A stretch of DNA of 64,000 nucleotides from Clostridium_AW sp963515715. GTDB lineage: Bacteria > Bacillota > Clostridia > Clostridiales > Clostridiaceae. The notes beneath the pieces are model-generated. The model saw nothing but the letters and a program-made list of their open reading frames with translations, was not told the origin of the DNA and made no database searches. Where the stretch lies: positions 62,001 through 126,000 of the forward strand of contig NZ_CAUPZS010000006.1 in the NCBI RefSeq assembly GCF_963515715.1. The letters run 5' to 3'. Below, piece after piece: positions 52,873 through 60,952 of the stretch. The stretch's first letter is position 1. Each line of letters opens with the position of its first letter. The translations under genes and the position numbers were made by a program.

Positions 52873-54468
52873 ATGTTAGTAAGAGAATTTGAATGGCTTG
52901 GGGATATAATAGGAAATCGAGCAAAACTAAGTCCTGATAAAGAGGCAATTTTAGATTTAGATAATAACATTACTTATACTTTTAAAGACTTAAATCACCG
53001 CGCTAACAGACTAGCCAATTTTATGTCGGAACAATGTGGTATAAAAAAGGGTGATAGGGTAGCCTTTATATCCAGAAATAGAATAGAAATGTTTGATGGC
53101 GTGTTTGCATGTGGTAAATTAGGAGCAATATTTGTACCTTATAATTTAAGACTTTCATCTGAAGAACTTACACTTCTTATGAATGCAGAAGAACCTAATG
53201 TATTATTCTTTGAAGACTTATTTTCACCTATAGTAGAACAACTAAAAGATAACATTACTACTATAAACAAATATATTACTCTCCATAACACTGACAATAG
53301 TTTCAATAGCCTCAATACTTCTAATTATAATAACATGAGCTATGAAGATTTAATGATGTATGAAAATACTACTCCTGTGAGATGTAGGGATTTAAATTTA
53401 GAAGATATCTATCTGCTAATACATACAGGAGGTACTACTGGACTACCAAAGGGCGCAATGATCTCCCATAGAGCTGTTCTTTTTAATGCCATAAACAATA
53501 TTACAGATTGGGGATTATCCCCCATGGACAAGGTTCACCTGTTGCTTCCATTATTCCATACTGGGGGATGGAACATTCTTACTTTGGGATTACTTTTAGC
53601 TGGTGGACAACTTTTAATAAATAAAGATTTTGATCCAAAGCTTTCGTTAAAAGTTATAAATGATTACAAGACAAATTATGTCTTTGGAGCTGCAACTATA
53701 TTTAGAATGATGTATGAAGAACCTGAGTTCAATACAACAAACTGGTCATCAGTTAAATGGGTAATGTCTGGTGCTGCACCTACCCCTATTCAAGTTATGG
53801 AGAAGTTTTGGGCAAAGGGTGTTAAAATCTGTGCTGGCTATGGATTAACTGAAGGAGGACCTATGAATCTTGGCACTCCAATTAATTTTATTGATTTCGA
53901 TAAAATCAAAGAAAAACATGCTTCCGTTGGAAAACCCTTTTACTTTACAACTGCAAAAATAGTAGATGATAATGACCAGGAGCTTGAATCGGGTAGCACT
54001 GGTGAATTAATATTTACAGGTCCTCAGATATTTTCTGGATACTGGAAAAATGAAGAGGAAACTAAAAAGACTTTACAGAACGGCTGGGTATATACAGGTG
54101 ATATGGCAAGAATGGATGATGAAGGATTTATATATATTGTAGGTAGAAAGAAAAATATATATATAAGCGGAGGAGAAAATGTATTCCCTGCTGAAATTGA
54201 AAGAGTTCTCTACCAAATGAATGAAATACACGAATGTTGTGTTATAGGTGTGCCAGACGAAAAATGGGGTGAAGTTGGAAAGGCAGTAATATCTTTAAAA
54301 AAGGATATGAATTTAGAGAAAAAAGACGTTATAGCATTTTTAAATAACAAGCTTGCCAAATATAAAGTACCAAAGTATGTAACTTTTGTCCATGAAGTTC
54401 CCAAAAATTCTGTTGGCAAAATAGTTTCACAAGATGTGATAAACAAATATGGAAAAGCTGAAGACTAA
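52873..54468 (+). CDS. Acyl-CoA synthetase / AMP-dependent ligase
   Basis: 531 aa adenylate-forming enzyme. Core motifs: LLIHTGGTTGLPKGAMISH (P-loop), AGYGLTEGGPMNLG, GWVYTGDMARMDDEGFIYIVGRKKNIYISGGENVFPAEIE, and the C-terminal catalytic Lys in PKNSVGKIVSQ. It should activate a carboxylic acid to acyl-AMP and then acyl-CoA; chain specificity cannot be read. It precedes a KAS III-like condensing enzyme by 31 nt, suggesting the acyl-CoA is condensed next. TAGGAGG precedes the ATG. Confidence 0.92.
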   Translation: MLVREFEWLGDIIGNRAKLSPDKEAILDLDNNITYTFKDLNHRANRLANFMSEQCGIKKGDRVAFISRNRIEMFDGVFACGKLGAIFVPYNLRLSSEELTLLMNAEEPNVLFFEDLFSPIVEQLKDNITTINKYITLHNTDNSFNSLNTSNYNNMSYEDLMMYENTTPVRCRDLNLEDIYLLIHTGGTTGLPKGAMISHRAVLFNAINNITDWGLSPMDKVHLLLPLFHTGGWNILTLGLLLAGGQLLINKDFDPKLSLKVINDYKTNYVFGAATIFRMMYEEPEFNTTNWSSVKWVMSGAAPTPIQVMEKFWAKGVKICAGYGLTEGGPMNLGTPINFIDFDKIKEKHASVGKPFYFTTAKIVDDNDQELESGSTGELIFTGPQIFSGYWKNEEETKKTLQNGWVYTGDMARMDDEGFIYIVGRKKNIYISGGENVFPAEIERVLYQMNEIHECCVIGVPDEKWGEVGKAVISLKKDMNLEKKDVIAFLNNKLAKYKVPKYVTFVHEVPKNSVGKIVSQDVINKYGKAED

Positions 54469-54499
54469 TTTGAAATTAAAAGAAGGGAGTAGATTGGAT

Positions 54500-55564
54500 A
54501 TGAAAAGTTTTTTAAATATACCCATCGGTATTAGGAGTATTGGAGTTTATTATCCTGAAAAAATAGAAACCTATAGAGAAATTTCTAAACTAAGCGGAAT
54601 TCCCGAAGATGTAATAAAAAATAAATTTGGAATAGAATCAAAACATAAAGCAGCAAATGATGAAACTGTATCCCATATGTGTGCAAAAGCAGCCTTAGAT
54701 TGTATAGAAGATGTGATAAATCCTGAAGATATAGATCTCATAATATATCATGGTAGTGAATATAAAGATTATTATCTCTATAATTGTGCCGCTCACATAC
54801 AGCATAAAATAGGCGCAGTAAATGCTAAAACCTTTGAAGTCCATAATTTATGTTCCTCTGGAGCATTATGTTTGCAGCTTGCTAAAAGCCTTATGATCAC
54901 TCAATCTGATATAAAAAATGTATTATTAGTGGTTGGAACAAAAGAATCTGATCTAATTGATTATAGAAATCCAAGAGCAAGATTTATGTTTAACTTTGGT
55001 GATGGTGCAGCAGCATGCCTTATAACAAAAGGATATGAAAAAAATCAAATATTAGAATCTCACCTCATAACTGATGGTTCTTTTGCTGATAGCGTTGCAG
55101 TTTACGATGTAGGAAATGCAAACTACAACAATGTTTCATTTATAACTAAAGATTTCATGTTAGCAGAAGAAGAAAAGAAAAAAGGAAATTGCGTAGGTTA
55201 TTTAGGATTAGATGTAGCAGATCCTCAAGATATGAAAGAAAGGCTTGATCCTATTTCTTTATCTAACTTTTGTAAGGTAATAGGAACCGCCGCTGAAAAA
55301 AGTGGATATAAAAAAAATGAAATTGATTTTCTAGCCCCTATTTTCATGAAGAATTCAATATTAAATCTAATATTAAAGGAATTTGATATGGTAGAAGAAC
55401 AATCTTTTATTCTTAATAATTTTGGTCATGTGCAATCTGCAGATGCTTACATCTCAGTTTATGAAGCATTAAAACTTGGAAGAATTAAAGATGGAGATTT
55501 AGTTATTATGCTAGGGTCAGGAACCGGATATTCTTGGGCTGCCACCGCTGTTAGATGGGGATGA
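54500..55564 (+). CDS. Atypical KAS III-like condensing enzyme (thiolase superfamily)
   Basis: 354 aa. The nucleophile C118 lies in VHNLCSSGALCLQ, and FGDGAAACL and LGSGTGYSWAATAVRW are family-like. The FabH His motif (HQAN) is replaced by IFMKN (281-285) and the third residue (Asn in YGN) by His in FGH (H310). It is therefore not a normal FabH, and no fatty-acid synthesis genes are near. It more likely condenses the acyl-CoA from the preceding ligase with another thioester. AAGGGAG supports ATG 54500; 17 upstream codons are discarded. Confidence 0.82.
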   Translation: MKSFLNIPIGIRSIGVYYPEKIETYREISKLSGIPEDVIKNKFGIESKHKAANDETVSHMCAKAALDCIEDVINPEDIDLIIYHGSEYKDYYLYNCAAHIQHKIGAVNAKTFEVHNLCSSGALCLQLAKSLMITQSDIKNVLLVVGTKESDLIDYRNPRARFMFNFGDGAAACLITKGYEKNQILESHLITDGSFADSVAVYDVGNANYNNVSFITKDFMLAEEEKKKGNCVGYLGLDVADPQDMKERLDPISLSNFCKVIGTAAEKSGYKKNEIDFLAPIFMKNSILNLILKEFDMVEEQSFILNNFGHVQSADAYISVYEALKLGRIKDGDLVIMLGSGTGYSWAATAVRWG

Positions 55565-55568
55565 TGAT

Positions 55569-55601
55569 AAATAAGGAAGTGTTAAATCACTTCCTTATTT
55601 A
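55569..55601. terminator. Bidirectional terminator after the KAS III gene
   Basis: AATAAGGAAGTG / CACTTCCTTATT with a 6-nt loop, between convergent genes. Confidence 0.82.
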
Positions 55602-55612
55602 CTATTTCATTT

Positions 55613-57946
55613 TCACCAAAAACTTAATAATATCTTCTCTAAATCTTTGGAATTATATACTGTAATATTATCTCTCCATTCCCTGGGAAATAAATTTTTA
55701 TAAGCATTACTTATAAATCTATCATCTATTAGTAAAATAGCTCCTCTATCCTCTTCTGTTCTTATAACCCTTCCCCCAGCTTGAAGAACCTTATTCATTC
55801 CTGGATATACATAAGAATATTCATATCCAGTTCCCTTACTACTATTAAAGTAGTTCATTATTATATCTCTCTCAAAACATATCTGTGGAAGCCCTACTCC
55901 TACAATTATTGCTCCTGATAATCTTTCTCCCTTTAGGTCTATCCCTTCTGAAAACACTCCTCCAAGAACCGTAAAGGCAATCATTGTTTTCTCTGGATTC
56001 TCTTGAAATTTATTTAGAAATTCTTCCCTTTCTTTCTCATTCATTATTGAGTTTTGAGAAATTATATCTATTTCGTCATCATATTCTCTGAATTTTTCAA
56101 GCACCTTTTCCATATAAGTATAGGAAGGAAAAAACACTAAATAATTTCCTTTTTTAGTTCCCATAAAAACTTTAATATACTCTACAATTTTATCTACACT
56201 AATATCTCTATGCTTATATCTAGTAGATATATTTCCTGCAATAATTATCTTTCTTTTACTAGGATCAAAAGGAGATGGGATTCTAACTATATAATCTTCC
56301 TTATCTCCTCCTAATACATCCATAAAATAATTTATTGGAGTTAATGTAGCAGAGAAAAAAACTCCAGTTTTTCCTCTCTCTATACCCTCTCTTAAAAGCT
56401 TAGATGGGTCTAAACAAAACAAGGTCAATACTATATCCCTTCCTTGTTTTTTTGAAAAAACTATGAAGTTTTCATCATATAGTTCGCTTATTCTTATAAA
56501 AGCTAAACAGTCAAAGTATAATTTTAAAATATGCTCATATTCTTCTGAGTTATCCCTAATCTTTAACCACTTTTCCATTTCTTCCACTGTACTTCTTATC
56601 ATGGAAGCTATCTCTAAAGGATCTTCCTTTAATATTAAATACCCCTTCTCATCACATTTTTTTCCTAGTTCTAAAAAGTATGAGTTGATTTTATCTAATT
56701 TTTTATATAATTTTTTCCCAACTTCATTTGTAATCTTTTTCCCTTTAAGAAAATCCTCTTTATTTAATGAGGCAGAGAACATATCTCTCCCCCTGTCTAC
56801 TAAATTATGTGCTTCATCGATTAAAAATACGAAATCTTCTTTCTTGCCATCAAAAAACCTTTTTAAATATACCCTAGGATCAAATACATAATTATAATCA
56901 CATATAATCATATCTGCCCATAAAGACACATCTAAAGAAAATTCAAAAGGGCAAACCTTATGCTTTTCAGCATAAAGCTGAATATTTTCTCTATCTATTA
57001 AATCTTCATTTTTTAATATATCTAATATGGCCTCATTTACCCTATCATAATGGCCCTTAGCATATTCACACTGTTCTCTATTACATATAGTTTTTTCTTT
57101 AAAACAAATTTTATCTTTCGCTGTAATAGCTATGGTTTTTAGAGATAATCCCTTTTCATTCATTAATTCAATACCTTCTAAAGCTACAGAAGAGGTTATA
57201 TTTTTAGCTGTTAAATAAAATATCTTATGCGCCAAGCCTTCACCCATGGCTTTTATAGTAGGAAATATTGTGGATATGGTTTTACCTACTCCTGTGGGTG
57301 CCTGCAGAAAAATATTCTTTTTATTTTGTATGGTTCTATATACAGCTACTGCTAACTCTCTTTGACCTTTTCTGTATTCATTAAAGGGAAAAGATAATGC
57401 TTTTATACTAGAGTCCCTTAATTGGCTCCATTCTTTTTCAAATTGAATCCACACATAGTATTTATCTAGTAAATCATTAAAAAATTCTTCCAATTCTATC
57501 AAGGAGTATTCTTCAATTATAGTTTTTATCTCCTTTGTTTCTACATTACAATAGGTAAGCTGAACCTTTAAACTCTCTAGGTCATTTTCCTTTCCATATA
57601 TGTATGCATAACATTTTGCCTGGGCCATATGAAGCGGGTTGTAATTTTCTTCTATGCTTTCTAAATCCCTTGTGGTACTCTTAATCTCATCGATTATTGT
57701 TTCTCCCTCTTCTTCAATAATTCCATCGGCTCTTCCTTCCACACTTATAAGTGCATCTTCATAAGCGAAGGTATATTTTAAAGAAACCTCCGCTCTATAG
57801 TTTTCCCCTTTATTCTTTTGTATTTTTTGGTGAACCCTAGTTCCTTCTAGAGCTCTACTATTTCCTATAAAAGTAGAATCTATATCACCAGATCTCATTA
57901 TAAATTCTACTAAATTTCTTACTGAAATCTTAAATTCTTTACTCAT
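55613..57946 (-). CDS. PD-(D/E)XK nuclease fused to an XPD/DinG-type Fe-S helicase
   Basis: 777 aa. Residues about 1-170 form a Cas4/AddB-like nuclease (SVEGRADGIIEEEGETIIDEIKSTT contains the D...ExK core). The rest is an XPD/DinG superfamily 2 helicase: Walker A APTGVGKTIST, four Fe-S cysteines between ICFKEKTICNREQCEYA and KVCPFE, DEAH box LIDEAHNLVDRG, motif V/VI VFSEGIDLKGERL and QAGGRVIRTEEDRG. It should unwind 5'-3' and cut DNA; the biological role is open. AAGG selects ATG 57946 over one two codons upstream. Confidence 0.9.
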   Translation of the reverse strand: MSKEFKISVRNLVEFIMRSGDIDSTFIGNSRALEGTRVHQKIQKNKGENYRAEVSLKYTFAYEDALISVEGRADGIIEEEGETIIDEIKSTTRDLESIEENYNPLHMAQAKCYAYIYGKENDLESLKVQLTYCNVETKEIKTIIEEYSLIELEEFFNDLLDKYYVWIQFEKEWSQLRDSSIKALSFPFNEYRKGQRELAVAVYRTIQNKKNIFLQAPTGVGKTISTIFPTIKAMGEGLAHKIFYLTAKNITSSVALEGIELMNEKGLSLKTIAITAKDKICFKEKTICNREQCEYAKGHYDRVNEAILDILKNEDLIDRENIQLYAEKHKVCPFEFSLDVSLWADMIICDYNYVFDPRVYLKRFFDGKKEDFVFLIDEAHNLVDRGRDMFSASLNKEDFLKGKKITNEVGKKLYKKLDKINSYFLELGKKCDEKGYLILKEDPLEIASMIRSTVEEMEKWLKIRDNSEEYEHILKLYFDCLAFIRISELYDENFIVFSKKQGRDIVLTLFCLDPSKLLREGIERGKTGVFFSATLTPINYFMDVLGGDKEDYIVRIPSPFDPSKRKIIIAGNISTRYKHRDISVDKIVEYIKVFMGTKKGNYLVFFPSYTYMEKVLEKFREYDDEIDIISQNSIMNEKEREEFLNKFQENPEKTMIAFTVLGGVFSEGIDLKGERLSGAIIVGVGLPQICFERDIIMNYFNSSKGTGYEYSYVYPGMNKVLQAGGRVIRTEEDRGAILLIDDRFISNAYKNLFPREWRDNITVYNSKDLEKILLSFW

Positions 57947-57984
57947 AATCATCAGCCTTTTATTAAAATTAGTTCTATTATATC

Positions 57985-58022
57985 ATATCAAGTGATTCTT
58001 AGCTTCAGATGGAGTTTGCTTA
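57985..58022 (-). repeat. 38-bp dispersed repeat, copy 2 (upstream of the helicase gene)
   Basis: 36 of 38 bases match 8973-9010, differing at two positions. It lies about 40 bp before the helicase start, in the same orientation relative to the gene as the rodA copy, but without the adjoining inverted repeats. Confidence 0.75.
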
Positions 58023-58030
58023 AATCGGAT

Positions 58031-58070
58031 AAAAAATATTCTCCTATCTATTTAGATGGGAGAATGTTTT
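58031..58070 (-). terminator. Terminator overlapping the end of the membrane-HTH gene
   Basis: ATTCTCCTATCTA pairs with AGATGGGAGAAT around a 3-nt loop, with TTTTTT on the minus strand; the last codons and stop of the gene form the stem. Confidence 0.83.
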
Positions 58071-58488
58071 TGTAAGTATCTATATGTTTTACTGAAGCTA
58101 ACCATTTATCTATGTTATCCTTAGAAAATCTATGCTCACCATCTACTAAAACGTAAGGTATTTTAGATTCTTTATCCTCCAATATTTCCCAAAGTTTGTA
58201 TATAGAAATATTTAAATACTCTGCCAGTTCATATCTAGACATAACATCTTTAGTCATCTTTTCTTTTGTCATGTATTCATCGACTTTTCTTCCCTGTCCA
58301 TTTAATGAATTACTTACTCTATTTACATCATTTTGCGTACGCATTACCTCAATATTTAAATCAGATAAACTATTTGCCATGTTATCTCTAAAGTTTAGAA
58401 CTAAATTTATAGTGTAGATATTTAAGACTATGGAAAACCCCAACAAACAATATATTATTTTTTCTTTCATATCTTTAATATCCATCAT
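58048..58488 (-). CDS. Membrane-anchored protein with excisionase-like HTH domain
   Basis: 146 aa. One N-terminal membrane segment (about 11-31, IIYCLLGFSIVLNIYTINLVL) is followed by a short coiled region (DLNIEVMRTQNDVNRVSNSLNG) and a C-terminal HTH_17/excisionase-like domain (MSRYELAEYLNISIYKLWEIL, VDGEHRFSKDNIDKWL). If the HTH binds DNA the C-terminus must be cytoplasmic, though flanking charges do not clearly favour this. Two adjacent ATGs (58488, 58485) follow GGAGG. Function unknown. Confidence 0.7.
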   Translation of the reverse strand: MMDIKDMKEKIIYCLLGFSIVLNIYTINLVLNFRDNMANSLSDLNIEVMRTQNDVNRVSNSLNGQGRKVDEYMTKEKMTKDVMSRYELAEYLNISIYKLWEILEDKESKIPYVLVDGEHRFSKDNIDKWLASVKHIDTYKNILPSK

Positions 58489-58613
58489 ATTATCCTCCAA
58501 ATCCCAATATATTACATTTTATTATAACATATATAACTTATAATTACTTATTATTTTATATATCCATAATATTAACTATACTTTATTCATTAATTCCTAA
58601 TCGTTTTTATTTA

Positions 58614-58778
58614 TTGCGTAAAATATTAATTAACATTATAGGAACGGATATATCGGATGTGTCAAAAAATATATTTTATCTAATCATAAATAATAATGTA
58701 TTCATTCCAAATATCGGTCTTCTGTTGATTGTTATTTTAGCCTTTAGATTTATAAAGTTAAAAAGACATGCAGTGTGA
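58614..58778 (+). other. Open stretch that might encode a small membrane peptide (doubtful)
   Basis: A stop-free plus-strand frame (from before 58480) ends with a hydrophobic segment and basic tail (NIGLLLIVILAFRFIKLKRHAV) at TGA 58778. The best start is TTG 58614, giving 54 aa, but no ribosome binding site is visible. The stop lies in a terminator hairpin. The remaining gap 58489-58821 has nothing else recognisable. Confidence 0.2.
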
Positions 58779-58796
58779 TATTGCATGTCTTTTTTA
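58758..58796. terminator. Terminator downstream of the small three-TM protein gene
   Basis: AAAAAGACATGCA / TGCATGTCTTTTT stem with T-runs on both strands. Confidence 0.83.
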
Positions 58797-58821
58797 TATG
58801 TAATATTTTATTCCCCATTGA

Positions 58822-59112
58822 TTATAGTGCATTCTCCTCTTTCAATACCTTTGCATCTCTAGCTATATAAAAAATATTAACTACAGCAACTATTCCACAG
58901 CTAAAAAATAGTATTCCACCGAATCCATTCATTGATAATATATAATTTCTATGAAGGAAAATAAATATAATAATTAACATATTATAAATGCTTTTCAATA
59001 TTCTATAATAGTGTTTTCTACATCCATCCTTAAAATATATATCTCTAACAAGACACTCAACTGTAACCGTGGTAATTAAGGCAAATAAGAGAAATAAAAG
59101 TAAGTTTACCAC
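58822..59112 (-). CDS. Small three-segment membrane protein of unknown function
   Basis: 96 aa, hydrophobic, with about three membrane segments (LLLFLLFALITTVTVECLV, SIYNMLIIIFIFLHRNYIL, GGILFFSCGIVAVVNIFYIA) and a charged C-terminus (RDAKVLKEENAL). Start GTG at 59112 behind AAGGGGG at good spacing, which supports it as a real gene. No family recognised; it stands alone. Confidence 0.65.
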   Translation of the reverse strand: MVNLLLFLLFALITTVTVECLVRDIYFKDGCRKHYYRILKSIYNMLIIIFIFLHRNYILSMNGFGGILFFSCGIVAVVNIFYIARDAKVLKEENAL

Positions 59113-59297
59113 AATATATTCCCCCTTGCTTCATTTTATAACTACATTATAAAGAATATATCTTACCATAACCTTATTAAAATCTTAACTTTTACTTAAA
59201 AAATTTGAATTCATGTTTTATAATTATATTTTTAAAATTTATGATATTATCTACATTATGATTTTTTTCTTTTATATGAAACTTAAAAGGATTTTCA

Positions 59298-59311
59298 TTA
59301 TCAATTGATAA
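59298..59311. promoter_or_regulatory. Palindromic operator candidate upstream of the CDF exporter
   Basis: The 14-bp perfect palindrome TTATCAATTGATAA; eleven of these bases recur at 59409-59419, between the promoter and the start codon. This resembles metal-regulator boxes (ATTATCA half-sites) and flanks the CDF promoter on both sides. The rest of 59113-59430 is AT-rich without coding signs. Confidence 0.55.
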
Positions 59312-59353
59312 CGGTATTCAGTAAAAATATTCCATAATAATTTTAAATAAACG

Positions 59354-59382
59354 TTGTCATTTTCAGCATCGTTGCATATAAT
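59354..59382 (+). promoter_or_regulatory. Sigma-A promoter of the CDF exporter
   Basis: TTGTCA (59354-59359) and TATAAT (59377-59382) with a 17-bp spacer. Confidence 0.8.
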
Positions 59383-59430
59383 ATAATTAAAGTTTAAATA
59401 TCATATTATTATCAATTGAGAGGTGTTGAA

Positions 59431-60291
59431 ATGGAGAATGTAAAAATAGGAACCAGAGCTTCTTGGATTTCTATAGGAATAAACCTAGTATTATCATTAT
59501 TTAAATTTGCCGGAGCTATACTAGGTAAAAGTACAGCAATGCTTGCAGACGCAGTTCATAGTTTAGCTGATATAGTTACAACCTTAGTAGTTATTATAGG
59601 CTTGAAAGTGTCCAATAAAGAGGCAGATGAAAATCATCCCTACGGTCATGAGAAATTCGAATCTATATTTACTAAAATCATTAGTTTATTACTTATACTT
59701 ACAGGGGTTTCAATAGGATATAAAGGAGTGATAGATTCAATAAGAGGAAACCTAAGCTCACCTGGAAAAATAGCTTTAATTGCCGCAGCTACTTCTATAA
59801 TAGTAAAGGAGTGTCTATATTGGTACACTTTAATGATTGCTAGAAAAATTAAAAGCACATCTATGGAAGCAGATGCATGGCACCATAGATCTGATGCCAT
59901 CTCGTCCATAGCTACTTTCCTAGGAATATTAGGTGCTCGCATGGGCTTTAAAATATTAGACCCTATAGCAGCAATATTAGTTTGTATAATTATCGTTAAA
60001 GTAGGAGTAGAATACTACCTAAAAGCTGTTAAAGAATTAGTGGATCATACTGCAAGCAATGATATAATGGATAGAATAAGAGAACTCAGCTCAGATATAG
60101 AGGGAGTTATTAAAGTTAATAGTTTAAAAACACGAATATTTGGAAATAAAATCTATGCTGATGTAGGGATATGTGTAGATAAAAGTATTTCCATAGAGCA
60201 AGGACATAAGATCGCGGAGTTAGTTCATAATACCATAGAAAGTAATATGGAAAATATAAAACATTGTTCTGTATATATACTACCTAGCTAA
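59431..60291 (+). CDS. Cation diffusion facilitator (metal cation exporter)
   Basis: 286 aa with six membrane segments and a C-terminal cytoplasmic domain. Metal-site motifs are LADAVHSLADIV and EADAWHHRSDAISS, placing HxxxD/DxxxD ligands in helices 2 and 5; the C-terminal domain ends GHKIAELVHNTIE...HCSVYILPS. The family exports Mn, Fe or Zn by proton exchange; the metal cannot be fixed from sequence. AGAGGTG selects ATG 59431. Palindromic repeats around the promoter suggest metal-dependent control. Confidence 0.92.
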   Translation: MENVKIGTRASWISIGINLVLSLFKFAGAILGKSTAMLADAVHSLADIVTTLVVIIGLKVSNKEADENHPYGHEKFESIFTKIISLLLILTGVSIGYKGVIDSIRGNLSSPGKIALIAAATSIIVKECLYWYTLMIARKIKSTSMEADAWHHRSDAISSIATFLGILGARMGFKILDPIAAILVCIIIVKVGVEYYLKAVKELVDHTASNDIMDRIRELSSDIEGVIKVNSLKTRIFGNKIYADVGICVDKSISIEQGHKIAELVHNTIESNMENIKHCSVYILPS

Positions 60292-60319
60292 ATAGAGCAG
60301 GATTAAATCCTACTCTATT
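60292..60319. terminator. Bidirectional terminator after the CDF gene
   Basis: AATAGAG-AGGAT arms pair with ATCCT-CTCTATT around a short loop between convergent genes. Confidence 0.72.
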
Positions 60320-60327
60320 TTAATTAC

Positions 60328-60938
60328 TTAACTATTTAATTTTGTAATAACATGATTCATATTATGAGCCAAATGTTTCATTATACTTATACCCTCACTA
60401 TCTTCATTAGCATTTACACTTCCCGAAGTCCCCGCTGTACCTACTGTCCAATAGTTAGAGCCCGTTATTATAAAATCATTGACAGTAGCCAAAGTGACAA
60501 CTGAGCTAGAGCAAAAGTTTGGCCTGTTTTCCTTGCTACAGTAATTGGAGCAAAGACTTTATTTGAAAATAGCATTTGCCCCCACTGATATTTACCATCC
60601 TCTGTTTTTAAATTATTACTTACCCAACGTCCCGAAAATCCAGCTCTGTCTAGTAGAGCCTTTAGCCTTGGAGTTATTGACCCATTATAAACGGGAGAAC
60701 CCACAATTATTCCATGAGCTTGTGCCATTTCATCAAATATTTCATGAAAATCATCTTCAATTACACACCTTTTATTCTCTATGCACTTATAGCAACCTTC
60801 ACACTGACCTATGTTTTTATCCCTAAGCCTAATTAATTCTACTTCAAAACCATTTTCCTTTAAATCATTTAATACTAAATTAATATAAAATTCTGTATTT
60901 CCTATTCTTGGACTTCCACAAATTCCAATAACCTTCAT
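60328..60938 (-). pseudogene. Flavodoxin-family NAD(P)H/FMN reductase, frameshifted
   Basis: The first 150 or so codons encode a flavodoxin-like reductase (GICGSPRIGNTEFYINLVL, C-x2-C-x2-C region QCEGCYKCIENKRC, SPVYNGSITPRLKALLDRAG). Near 60489 the frame breaks: it stops at 60468, whereas the -1 frame continues as NDFIITGSNYWTVGTAGTSG...NMNHVITKLNS to a stop at 60328. A full-length protein of about 203 aa would need one extra base, most simply a third G in the TTTGGC run. Either a recent pseudogene or a sequence error. Confidence 0.83.
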
Positions 60939-60952
60939 AAATATTATCCTCC

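Noticed and set aside
54500..55564. Annotation as FabH of fatty-acid synthesis
   Set aside because: The His and Asn of the FabH triad are missing and no fab genes are adjacent.
58614..58778. Small plus-strand membrane peptide as a confident gene
   Set aside because: The frame is unusually long for AT-rich DNA, but there is no ribosome binding site and only a TTG start; kept as a doubtful feature only.
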